Source: Chara braunii
Lineage: Eukaryota > Streptophyta > Charophyceae > Charales > Characeae
DNA length: 23,638 bases
Reading direction: 5' to 3'
Assembly: GCA_003427395.1 (NCBI GenBank)
Contig: BFEA01000195.1
Coordinates: forward strand, 1,748,051 to 1,771,688
Part shown: positions 9,960-18,482 of the stretch, one piece after another
Position numbering within the stretch: position 1 is the first letter of the stretch
How the letters are laid out: every line of letters starts with the position of its first letter
The notes under the pieces: model-generated
Databases searched by the model: none
Told to the model about the DNA's origin: nothing
The model's input: the letters and a program-made list of their open reading frames with translations, nothing else
Made by a program: the position numbers and the translations under genes

Positions 9960-10155
9960 AGAGCGCGAGCGCGTGGGGAGCATGCCGGCCGGCGGGCCCG
10001 GCGGCCTTGAACCGCGATTCGTCGGAGAGTCTGAGGTGAACGGATGGCGTTGACGCCATCGCCGCAGAAAGAGAAGGTCAACCCATGCCTTCGTGGGGTT
10101 GACCAGGGGCTACACGTGGTGATAAGTGCGAGGTGGGAGCACCTCGTGGTCAATG
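9960..10155. other. GC-rich stretch with three consecutive perfect hairpins
   Basis: Within about 105 bp there are three perfect stem-loops: GATGGCG/CGCCATC with a TTGA loop (10043-10060); GGTCAACCC/GGGTTGACC with an 11-nt loop (10076-10104); and CGAGGTG/CACCTCG with a GGAG loop (10129-10146). A very GC-rich, partly self-complementary tract of GGCC/CCGG blocks lies just upstream, near 9983-10006. It precedes the ORF at 10307 and could be its 5' leader, a small structured RNA or a repeat remnant. Confidence 0.5.
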
Positions 10156-10306
10156 TATAGACGGCGTCCTTGCGCAAAGATTTAGGGAGCAGGGGCTTGA
10201 CAGGTGAGTTGACGTGGCGAGGGGACCGGCTACGACGAGGAGACCTAAACGTGGGTCTGTGGCGACCGTGAGGCGTCTAGTGCAGTGAAGACTCTTGCGT
10301 TTCAAG

Positions 10307-10907
10307 ATGGCTTCCGTGGAGGAGAGGCGACTGGAGGCTGATATCTGGCTCTCCATGTTGGACAAGGACCGGGAGAAACTCAGGTCTATGATGTCCTTGC
10401 TCTCCTCGCATCTCCCGCCCGGACTGGAGGTTGACTGGGGGGTGACCTCTGTGACCGGCTGGGTGGAAGCAACGATCCAGGGCATGCTGGTAATCATGGA
10501 GACGTACGAGGAGGGACCAGCGCTAAAGTTGGATGTGTACATCGACTGGCAGCGGGCAAACGCTCTATGGAGCGACTGTCGTCAGCTCCTGGCTGAAGCA
10601 CGTGTGTGGGGTGCGGGGCTGATCAGGTGCTCGCAGGGGGCCGGGCTTGAGACCTCGCCATCGTCTTCAACAACATCAACGACAGCGTCATTGACGGCGC
10701 CAATGACAGCATCAACTACGATTTCGACAACGACCTCAGAATCGACATTACCTACATCAACGATCATTGCCCCTGTGCATGCCACAATGAGTACGAATGA
10801 CTTGGGGCGTTCAACAAAAGAGATGGCGCACACGACGAGGACATCTGATTCAGCGACATTGATCATACCACTAGTGCCTGCGACTAAGACGCTGACATCT
10901 GCACAGG

Positions 10908-10939
<32 letters not shown>

Positions 10940-11120
10940 TACACCAACAACAATAAGACTGTGCTCGACAGTGATATGGAAGGAGGAATTCTGAGTCCGT
11001 GCGCGACCGGAAGCGACAACAACCACAACAACAACCACAACAACAACCACAACAACAGCCACAACAACAGCCACAACAACAATCACAACAACAACAATAA
11101 TAACAACAACACTGCCGGTG

Positions 11121-11160
<40 letters not shown>

Positions 11161-11293
11161 CGATAACAACAATGACACTGACGGTGTGGTAAGTGTGACT
11201 GGGCATTCTCTACTCCCCCTCCCCTACCCTCCCCGTTTCTTTTCCCTCTTCCGGTTTTCTGGGGTTGGATGGTGGCGTGAAGGGGTGGGATAG
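10307..11293 (+). CDS. Candidate host gene: Asn/His-rich low-complexity protein (first exon likely ends at 11188)
   Basis: The ATG at 10307 sits in a strong eukaryotic context (AAGATGG). The first ~105 residues are ordinary in composition (MASVEERRLEADIWLSMLDK, then DWGVTSVTGWVEATIQGML, DVYIDWQRANALW). They are followed by a Ser/Thr-rich stretch (about 110-200) and a tract dominated by Asn with regular His (NNNHNN repeats, about 205-290) encoded by AAC/CAA repeats. A consensus splice donor GTAAGT begins at 11189, exactly after codon 294; unspliced, the frame runs only to a TAG at 11291-11293 through pyrimidine-rich DNA that looks intronic. No later exon could be found in the next kilobase. 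No domain is recognised. It may be a real gene truncated by repeats, or an open frame in repetitive DNA. Confidence 0.45.
10905..11175. repeat. AAC/CAA trinucleotide repeat region
   Basis: Interrupted (AAC)n and CACAACAAC units, longest between 11120 and 11165. In the plus frame they encode Asn/His; the complementary frame gives poly-Val, which explains a spurious minus-strand open frame. Confidence 0.92.
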
Positions 11294-11471
11294 TGGATGC
11301 CAGGTTGCCAGGTCGGATAGGGTTGCATGTGATTGGTTGGCTTTACGGCATCTGACCCTCGGCACGAGGCAACAGGGCAGGTAGGGTTTGCCCATGTGTT
11401 TGATAAGTGATTCGCCATGTGGATTTGGCGATTGTAACTTCTTTAACGTTTCTATAAACATAGCTATTGAC
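11294..11471. other. Unrecognised sequence after the 10307 ORF
   Basis: Possible intron or intergenic DNA: pyrimidine-rich at its left side, with candidate acceptor AGs (for example GATGCCAG near 11302) but no convincing exon. Confidence 0.35.
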
Positions 11472-11935
11472 CACGTGGCAGGGCAGGAGGTGCTTTGAGA
11501 ATCGGCACCGGGGCTGCTTATGCGATTGTTTTGTGCTCCGCCTCGTGGGTATTGCGATTTGACTTTTTTCCAAACTTTGTCCCACTAGAGCGCGCTTTCG
11601 ATTAATTAGGTCTGCGGGTGGGCACATACTTTTTTGCCATAAACAAAGGTTTCTTCAACGTGGCAGGGCAGGAGGTGCAGTGGAGCTGGGCGCCAGGGCT
11701 GTTTATGTGATTGATTTGTGCCCTGCCACGTGGGTATTGCGATTTGACTTTTTTCCAAACTTTCTCCCACTAGAGCGCGCTTTCGATTAATTAGGTCTGC
11801 TGGTGGGCACATACTTTTTTGCCATAAACAAAGGTTTCTTTCACGTGGCAGGGCAGGAGGTGCAGTGGAGCTGGGCACCAGGGCTGTTTATCTGATTGAT
11901 TTGTGCCCTGCCACGTGGGTATTTCGCTTTGAAGT
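11472..11935. repeat. 185-bp tandem repeat, about 2.5 copies, with CACGTG inverted repeats
   Basis: Units start at 11472, 11657 and 11842, exactly 185 bp apart; the third stops after about 90 bp. Copies 2 and 3 are nearly identical; copy 1 is more diverged. In the third unit CACGTGGCAGGGCA (11842-11855) is a perfect 14-bp inverted repeat of TGCCCTGCCACGTG (11904-11917). The second unit has the right arm intact (11719-11732), with one change at the outer base of its left arm. Confidence 0.92.
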
Positions 11936-12109
11936 ATTTTGCATCAGTGCCTTCCCCACTTGAGTGGTTTTGTTGCAAATTGGCCCATTGGGGGGCACAT
12001 CGGTGCGGGCAACCTTAGATAAGAGATTGTAATACTGAAACCAGACTTTGTCCAGATCTATCCCCCCTTCTCATGTTCAAGAATTGGCATGGTAGTTGTC
12101 TAGGATAGA

Positions 12110-12370
12110 GTGAGGGTCCTAGGGTTGATATGGGCAGTCAATCCCCTCGCAGGAGGGTAATCAATGCTGCCCATACAGTAATTGCCCGTGCCTCTACAAG
12201 GGTTAAATCATTCGACTTATAATGTTTAGGGACGCTGGACCCGTTTTTCAGCAGGTGCTGCTCTCCACCAATAGATGGAGCCCTCCCGAGATTGCTAGTG
12301 GTGTCTGCTCTTATCAGCGCCCCTAGCATCATCTCGGGTTGCTTGCATGCAAAAAAAAAAAAAAAAAAAA
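12110..12370 (+). mobile_element. Short retroposon B: free-standing LINE 3' UTR-like unit with poly(A)
   Basis: It contains the conserved blocks without LINE coding sequence: hairpin 1 (outer stem TATGGGCAG/CTGCCCATA at 12129-12137 and 12167-12175; inner stem CCCTC/GAGGG at 12144-12157), hairpin 2 (GCTGGA/TTCAGC at 12234-12252), and hairpin 3 (CCCGAGAT/ATCTCGGG at 12285-12292 and 12331-12338, with GCTAG/CTAGC inside). A 20-nt A-tail ends at 12370. The 5' end is uncertain. It could be a 5'-truncated LINE or a SINE using the LINE tail. Confidence 0.75.
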
Positions 12371-12518
12371 GAAACAAGTGCGGTAGCAGCACACTTTCAA
12401 ACTGTAAAGGCAAAAAAAACACTAAAATGGCCGCAGTTCGAAAAGGCAGTCATAACATCAGAAGGCGGTAACATCAGGCCCCGAGTTTGAAAAGGGCGGT
12501 TGTAGCACCCTTTTTTTT

Positions 12519-12556
12519 NNNNNNNNNNNNNNNNNNNNNNNNNNNNNNNNNNNNNN
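12519..12556. other. Assembly gap (38 N)
   Basis: A run of N between a T-run and the inverted minisatellite; the true length is unknown. Translations across it are meaningless. Confidence 1.
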
Positions 12557-12678
12557 GGCCATGGCCGAGATGTCTCGGCCACACCCCAAATTAGGCCATG
12601 GCCGAGATGTCTCGGCCACACCCCAAATTGGCCACGGCCTACATGTCTCGGCCACACCCCAGATCGGCCACGGCCACG
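12557..12678. repeat. 36-bp minisatellite, second array, inverted relative to 1766-2040
   Basis: About 3.4 units of 36-37 bp with GGCCGAGATGTCTCGGCC (8-bp arms, 2-nt centre) and CACACCCCAAATT. The sequence is the reverse complement of the first array. It is followed directly by an A-run (12680-12700), so both arrays sit at or near a poly(A) end when read in this sense. Confidence 0.92.
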
Positions 12679-12835
12679 GAAAAAAAAAAAAAAAAAAAAA
12701 GGGGAAAGTGTGCTACAACCGCCCTTTTCAAACTTGGGGCTGATGTTACCGCCTTCTGATGTTATGACTGCCTTTTCGAACTACGGCCATTTTTTCGTTG
12801 CCCATTATTGTTTTTTTTGCCCTTTTGAACTTCGT

Positions 12836-13149
12836 TTGTGACACAAACGTACTTGCCCCAAAAAAAAAAAAAAAAATATAGTTTTTTTAAGTCTGCTTCT
12901 TCTTATCCTTATCTCTCTGTCGTATTCTGCTCTGCTTTTTGCCTGTTGGTATGAGTAGGTCTGTGTTTCAGTTATCCGGGTTGCAGCCTGTTTTTTTTCT
13001 GTTTAGCCCCGGCTAGTCTGTTTAAGTTGGCCCCTCTCTGTCCTATCTCTTCTGATGCAGTGTGGGTGCGTGGCAGCAGGGTGGTAGAGGGGTAGTTTCT
13101 CTTGAAGGATGGGAAGGGAGACGGAAGCAATCCCCACTGGTGCCCCCCA
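12836..13149. other. Non-coding stretch, nothing recognised
   Basis: It holds an A-run (12861-12876) and T-runs; no gene or RNA signal. Short open frames near 13000-13200 have no recognisable content. Confidence 0.45.
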
Positions 13150-13478
13150 GTGATTCCTCCCGGCACCCTGTCTTGGCACAGGTTGGAAGAAGGAGAAGGG
13201 GACCATCATGCTTTCAGTTTCACACCTGCTCAGTCAATCCTCTGGTCTCCAGAGCAATCAATGATGCCAGGCACCCTCCAGACACCATCCAATTTCCCTC
13301 TTTTCCACGTACCATTCTGTATCATTCTGTATCAACTGTGTAAGGGACGCTGGACCCGTTTTCCAGCAGGTGACACTCCCCACCAATAGATGGAGCCTCT
13401 CCCCGGGTGCTAGCGATGCCTGCTCTAAACAGCACCGCTAGCCCTGGAGGGAAAAAAAAAAAAAAAAAAAAAAAAAAG
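13150..13478 (+). mobile_element. Short retroposon C: free-standing LINE 3' UTR-like unit with poly(A)
   Basis: Hairpin 1 inner stem is CTCTGG/CCAGAG (13240-13245, 13249-13254), hairpin 2 is GCTGGA/TCCAGC (13349-13354, 13362-13367), and hairpin 3 is GCTAGCG/CGCTAGC (13409-13415, 13436-13442). A tail of about 27 A ends at 13478. No LINE coding sequence precedes it. The 5' limit is approximate. Confidence 0.75.
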
Positions 13479-14462
13479 GTAACATCTTTTTTGTGATATT
13501 TGCGTCCAATGTGAGTACGCCCTGAAATGCTCAAACACATACGGGCTCGCCACACAGCCTTTCCAAACACGAAAAATGGACAACCCCTCTTTGCCACACA
13601 GCCTTTCGAACCTATTCCCATTTTCGAAGTTTCGAAAAAGTTGTCAGTCTGAATGCCTTTGAAAGCCATTTCGAAGTATCCTGCCCCTCACGCCTGTCAC
13701 GGCCCAATTCTCAAAAGCCGCAATCGGGTCTTGTTGGAAACGGGCGTCACGAGGACCATCTGTCAGTGTCGCTACCCTGACACCCACCACTTTTTTGTCA
13801 GCATGTGCTGGAAATTGACTTTCAAAGAAGGTGGTGAGATTTGCGTGGAGGGCGGACATCCTGCACGGGCAGACTGGGGCAGTTGTCAATTGCGAACACC
13901 AACGCCCTTTGCCGCACAGGACTTTAGAAACGAGGCCAGTACCATGAGGGAATTTCAGAAGGCTGTGTGGCTGAGGGGCTTTTCCTTTTTTTTTCTTTTT
14001 TTTTTGTTCAGGGTGTTGTAGAGGCCAGTCAGTCAGTGTGTGCACAGTGATCACCTGGAATGGTGAGCTGTGGGTGTCCTGGAATATGAGACCACCTCCC
14101 AACCCATCCTCACTCAGTGTGACCAGCACTCAGGACCATTGCCCTACCAACGGGCAGGCAACTTGGACTGAACAGCAGTGATAAGCACCAGGGCTGATAG
14201 ATTGCCCAGCCCTGGTGGAAGCGGAATCGGAGGAACCTTGTCGAACGGGAACTTCGGATGCCAGGCCCAGACAATGAACTACAGCCCCCATTATCCCCCA
14301 TATACGTATAGCCACCAGGCAGTTCTATCCGAGTGTCAGTGGGAACTGCACCGAATGGCACCATATCCAACCTACCTGAACCTACTGCAGGCACTAGACC
14401 CCACCAGTGACTAGCTCCCCAGCCTGTTTTTTGTGTATATATTCTGTGAATCTGTGCAGACA
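13479..14462. other. Non-coding stretch with dispersed motif and one hairpin
   Basis: The motif GCCACACAGCCT occurs at 13549-13560 and 13593-13604, and inverted at 13970-13981. A perfect 11-bp stem with a 10-nt loop (CACCAGGGCTG at 14186-14196, CAGCCCTGGTG at 14207-14217) is the strongest secondary structure. No coding gene is supported. Confidence 0.5.
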
Positions 14463-14463
14463 G

Positions 14464-14547
14464 TTTTTTTTTTTTTTTTTTTTTTTAATTGCTCCAATCT
14501 ATTCGTGGGGAGCATCACGTGCTGGGAACCGGGCCCAGCGTCCCTTA
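14464..14547 (-). mobile_element. Short retroposon E: minimal 3' UTR core with poly(A)
   Basis: A T-run (14464-14486), then AATTGCTCC and the shared core through CAGCGTCCCTTA. Hairpin 2 has changed to GCTGGG/CCCAGC (14521-14526, 14534-14539), keeping the pairing. Hairpins 1 and 3 are absent: the tail starts directly after the GATGGAGC-like block. No target-site duplication was found. Confidence 0.65.
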
Positions 14548-16439
14548 TAATGGAAATACGTTAATGATTGACAATTGATGAAAAATTAGGATGATTGAGG
14601 ATCATTTTGGATGATTTAGGACGTCAGAGTGGGTGATTGAGGTCATGAAATAGAGCTAGGTGATGACTAATCAGAAAGATTGTCTACTCAGCCCTGAATT
14701 ACTATCCTATCCCTAATTTCCTGTATCCATTCCAAACAACCAATCACAATTGAGCCCGTGCTGTGCACCAATCAGGCCTCTTCCCGGTCTCACACCCCAA
14801 TCTGGCTCGGTTACAGGGCAGCGCTACCCACCCCAGCTCCGACCATCGTTGGCCAGATTGTAGCCATTGGTCAAGTTTGCAGATTGCCTTCCTCCCTTGG
14901 CAATTCGAGACCTCTATACAAAGCCTCAAGCTCCTACACAAGCAGGTTACAGGGCACTGCCCCAGCGCCGGCTAGCGTCGTTCTGGCGCCAGCTCAACCT
15001 GGCCATTACACAAGAGGACTCAATTAGGAAATTAACTAATCTAGAATGCCAACCAGAAATCAAGGATCTGATAATATCAGAATCTTGATCAGCAAAACTT
15101 TCTGATGATGAAATTTGACAACTACCCTAAGATGATCACAAAGATGATGGATAATGATGACGACGCTGATGATTATTTCTCTCCACCCCTCCCCTTCTTC
15201 CATGTATTCTCCTCGTCTCCCCTCATTTCCTCTTCCCTCTCGCTGCCTCCGCTGAGCCGAACCCCGCTATCAGCATGAAGTTCCTATCAGCCCCAACGAG
15301 AGAGAGAACCTCCCCATTCCCTTCTACCTTGAGGTAACCAGTTCCCCCAAAAGGTGTACCTCAAAACAAACACTCTGACTTTGTCTGCCTGCGCCAGGAG
15401 ATGATGCGCCCCCATACATATCTCCCAGCCCCAGCCCAGGTCAGCTCCCATCATCTGCATCTATTCCCTGGAGGGCAATCACCTCCCACCTTGTGTTACC
15501 CCTGCGGAATAGCGCTCCCTTCCTGACCAACCTACCTACCAACTAGACCATAGCCTATCTGGGAGATGAGAATATAATCACAAACACAGAGATGACTACT
15601 CATTGATGAAAAAAAGAATCACGAAACCGTGATGATGATGAGGATGGTGATGATGATTGATGATGAATGATGATGATGATGATGATAAAGATTCAGATTG
15701 CTAGATGATGATGATGATGATGATGATGATGGTGATGAAATAAAATTGGCGAAAACAAATAAAGAAGGTTGGACTTGCGATACCCTAATGGCATCGGTGT
15801 GGAAGATTGACAGCTCACTATTGCTCTATGAAAATAGAAGATGACGATGATTATGATTTTTACAGAGAAGTCTGGATGATGACCATAAAGAAGATAAAAA
15901 GAAGATAAATAACATGGATGACGAATTAGAGAAGCCGATGATGATTACCACTGGTAACCAAATGAGGATTACAAAAATGACGGTGTCCTTGATGGAAAAA
16001 AAAACCCACTGAAATGACAATGATGACAACATTGATGCTCTTGATGGATAATCTGCACAAGAAAAAAAACAGAAGAAAGCACATATGTAGATTGATGATG
16101 ACCTCCTAGCCGCTCTCTTGATGATACTCTCCCAGTGGCACTGTGATGATTCTTCAAGTAGGACCAACGTTCTCCGCACTTTGGTCTCCAGGGGGCTGAC
16201 TCCACTTTCCTCCACCGACATCGACTTTCGTCAACTCGCATGAGCTCTCCAGCCTCTTTAAAGGCCTTGGCTATGGAGTACTTCATATGAAAAACACAAG
16301 GAAAATGTTCAAACAGCAGTTGCCGCTACCATTCTCCCTTTTCCTTTGTGCCTCAGGCCAAATGCCATGTCAGCCTGTGACGTACTAATGACCCAGCGCC
16401 TCTGGATACCGCGCGTGTGTCAAGCGCTAACTCCCATCT
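14548..16439. other. Non-coding, GAT-rich low-complexity stretch
   Basis: GATGAT-type simple repeats are scattered throughout and densest at 15628-15740, with (GAT) runs interrupted by GGT and AAT. GGTTACAGGGCA occurs twice (near 14808 and 14944). Minus-strand frames at 15826-16286 are open but lack recognisable domains and cross simple repeats. Confidence 0.6.
15628..15740. repeat. GAT trinucleotide microsatellite
   Basis: Near-perfect GAT repeats with few interruptions in two blocks (about 15630-15685 and 15703-15738). Confidence 0.93.
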
Positions 16440-16465
16440 ACTTCACAACATCACCGCACTCTCGC

Positions 16466-16650
16466 ACCAGCGCCTCCCTCCCGTCGGCTGCCAACACCGC
16501 GCCACGTGTCAACTAGCATGTTACTAGTCACCACAAGCCAGCGCCTCGCCAGTCGCAAGTCACCAGCGCCCCACCACTCACTTGTTGCCAGCGCCTCGCC
16601 CCCCGCCACCCCCGACCAGCCAGCGTCTCGCCTGCAAGCAACCAGCATGC
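16466..16650. repeat. Degenerate CCAGCGCCTCGCC repeat
   Basis: CCAGCGCC(T/C)C occurs about five times at irregular spacing of roughly 25-70 bp, within GC-rich DNA flanked by AT-richer DNA. No gene is recognised. Confidence 0.6.
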
Positions 16651-16889
16651 CACCATCCACGTGTCGTGGGCGCCCGATGCCCGCCAGCCATAGCCCTAGT
16701 GCTAGCGATAACGCGCACTAGTACCAGTCTTCCATAACATGTGTGTAGACAGTATCATGTGGCACTGTGGAAACTTGTATATGTAACCTATAAGCGATAT
16801 ATAATTTGCAAGCTATGTGTGAATGCCCGAAAGCTATATGTACTCTGTGAATCATGTATCGAGGAGAGAGCGGTCCAGCTGGACAAGGA

Positions 16890-16969
16890 CCCCCCCAAGG
16901 ACCGAACCAAGCTTGAATCCGTGACCTTGTAACATGTAATCCAAGACTTTACCGTAGAGCAACTACCGG
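16890..16969 (-). tRNA. tRNA-like sequence (pseudogene or SINE head), copy 2
   Basis: On the minus strand an A-box-like TTGCTCTACGG (complement of 16952-16962; 9 of 11 positions fit TRGCNNARYGG) is followed 43 nt later by a B-box-like GATTCAAGCT. That is the spacing of a normal tRNA. CTTG/CAAG could form part of an anticodon stem, and four of five T-stem pairs are possible, but the acceptor stem does not pair. Best read as a decayed tRNA or tRNA-derived sequence, not an active gene. Confidence 0.35.
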
Positions 16970-17094
16970 AAATGGAATGATTGTGTGATATGCCAGAATG
17001 GGGAGAACATCATAACACCTGAGACCAACACCCCAATCAAACCCTTTGAAATCCACAACCTGCGTACAACATCGTGGACTACCCTTGGGTGGTG

Positions 17095-17169
17095 CGCAGG
17101 CAGTGTCTGTAATAGTACCATGCGTATGCGTCTTTCTAACCGGTGCTCTAACCACTGAGCTACATCAAC
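17095..17169 (-). tRNA. tRNA-like sequence (pseudogene or SINE head), copy 1
   Basis: The minus strand reads GATG then TAGCTCAGTGG (complement of 17152-17162), a perfect A-box, followed by TTAGAGC, so the D-stem GCTC/GAGC is intact. A degraded B-box, GGTACTATTAC, lies at the expected distance. The anticodon and acceptor stems do not pair. The intact D-arm makes a tRNA origin likely; function is unlikely. Confidence 0.5.
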
Positions 17170-17189
17170 TGGACAGTTAATGGGTTTTT

Positions 17190-17894
17190 CCTTTCTTTTT
17201 TTTTTCTTTTTTTTTTTCTTTTTTTTTTGCCTTTGGCAAATTTCGGAAAATGCATGGTTTCGAAAAGGCTGTGCGGCTAGCCCCTACTCAAGTGCGAACG
17301 ACAAATACCATAAGTCTATGGGCCTCGTTAGACCCTCCTTGGAAATCTGATTTTAGGAAATCGGCATCATTACACCGCGTCCTAATTCACCAGATTCCTT
17401 GAATGAATGTGAAAACGCTCCAGGACCCAAGAGATTTCCTTAGATTTCTCAAAATCCCCAGCCAAAACGTCCTTGGATTCAAGGGGTCCTCGCGAGGTCC
17501 CTTGGGTTCAAGGAGCCATGATTGACGGAGTGTTCTGGAGCGAGTGCCGACAGGAAAATTTGGAGTCGATATTGGTGCACAGGTCGTCCGTGGTCCATTG
17601 GGCGGACATCGCCGGCCTCCAGTACCCGACGGGGCCCCAACAGCCTTCCACCGTTACCGTTGGCGTGGAAATGCGTGTAGGTGGTTCTTCAGCTGCGAGG
17701 CGCTTCACGAAGCAGGGTTTTTCATGCCTGCCTCGCCGGTCGTGGTGTCCAACGGTCGAATTTTTTTATTATTCTACAAGCGATGTTGAAGCACTGTCGG
17801 TCATTTGCAGTCATCCGCCTAGCGTGTTTTGTCAGCTATTGTCGGGCGCATTGATGCAAGCTTTGTTTGGTACACGCCTTGCATGCTGTGATTC
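17190..17894. other. Interrupted T-tract, then unrecognised DNA
   Basis: T-runs broken by C cover 17190-17228. AGGCTGTGCGGC at 17266-17277 is another copy of the dispersed motif. The palindrome CCTCGCGAGG (near 17488) lies between two partly matching blocks, CCTTGGATTCAAGG and CCTTGGGTTCAAGG. An open frame from about 17473 to 18024 has no recognisable domain. Confidence 0.4.
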
Positions 17895-18482
17895 ATGGCA
17901 GACGTCCTCCGGCGGTTCCCGCTCCTGCTGCTGGCCACTCTTTTCCTGCTCTTTGTCGTGTTGTCCCACGTGTGCGTCGCTGTGTGGGGTCCTGGCAGGT
18001 TGTGGCAGCATACAGAAACACTGAACGCATTGAACGGTGAGGAAGACGACAATGGACAGGCGAAAAACCAACAACAGACAACCAACGCTCGCCATTGATT
18101 ACTCCACTCCGCAGCTTCTCCTTATAGTAGCCCTCCGCCGTGTCGTCAACCTGTCGGAGATCCTTCCATATCCTTCCCGTCCTTCTCCTCATCCACCGTC
18201 TCGGCGTCGCCCGCGGGATTACACATGATGCCATGGCGCAGCAGAATTGTACAATGGATTCCGATAACGACACACAATTGGGTGCATCCATCACTTGTTG
18301 CATCAGCTGCCTCTGCCTGCGAACGAACAATCTCATACTGGGGTGAGTTGTCGTTCTCTCAATGTGATAACGCATTGCGACAACTGACACAACTGCGACC
18401 ACCCTGTTTCTCTCCAATGCAGTTAATGCCTTTGCACCACCCGGGAGCTCTCGTTCCATCGTCAGGACTTGCAATGCGTAAG
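17895..18482 (+). CDS. Candidate spliced gene with an N-terminal hydrophobic segment
   Basis: The ATG at 17895 opens with MADVLRRFPLLLLATLFLLF and then VVLSHVCVAVW: basic residues followed by about 20 hydrophobic ones, as in a signal peptide or signal anchor. The rest of this frame is short and hydrophilic and stops at 18098. A donor-like GTGAGG at 18037 and a pyrimidine-rich acceptor ending CCGCAG near 18115 could join it to a frame that stays open to 18342. From there the well-formed intron 18343-18422 joins to a short exon ending at TAA near 18480. This would give a small secreted or membrane protein of about 140 residues. No family is recognised, the first intron is speculative, and a minus-strand frame (17893-18567) overlaps the locus. 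Confidence 0.25.
18343..18422 (+). other. Probable 80-nt spliceosomal intron
   Basis: The donor is G|GTGAGT. A CTGAC branch-point-like sequence lies at 18384-18388, about 35 nt before the acceptor. The acceptor is TTTCTCTCCAATGCAG after a pyrimidine tract. All signals are at normal distances, making this the best splice pair in the window. Confidence 0.45.

Larger units (their letters stand above)
12397..12835. repeat. Large inverted repeat around a gap and minisatellite
   Basis: The left arm 12424-12518 and right arm 12680-12792 are reverse complements at roughly 95% over about 88 bp; both contain GGCAGTCATAACATCAGAAG or its complement, and AAGGGCGGTTGTAGCAC. Weaker similarity extends outward to about 12397 and 12835. 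The left arm ends in a T-run next to 38 N; the right arm begins with the A-run that follows the minisatellite. Because it spans a gap, an assembly artefact is possible. Confidence 0.75.

Noticed and set aside
10021-10080. Hammerhead-ribozyme-like CTGAGGTGA ... AGAAAG near hairpin 1
   Set aside because: The conserved CUGAUGA and GAAA core elements are not both present at the required positions.
10582-11206. Minus-strand ORFs rich in Val
   Set aside because: They are the complement of the AAC/CAA repeat and of the plus-strand ORF.
11472-11935. Regular direct repeats considered as a CRISPR array
   Set aside because: The 185-bp unit is repeated whole, with no short repeat and unique-spacer pattern and no cas genes, in a eukaryotic context.
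15826-16286. Minus-strand ORFs with hydrophobic C-termini
   Set aside because: The hydrophobic part comes from antisense GAT/AAT-rich low-complexity DNA. The first ~60 codons could be an exon, but no splice signals or homology support that.
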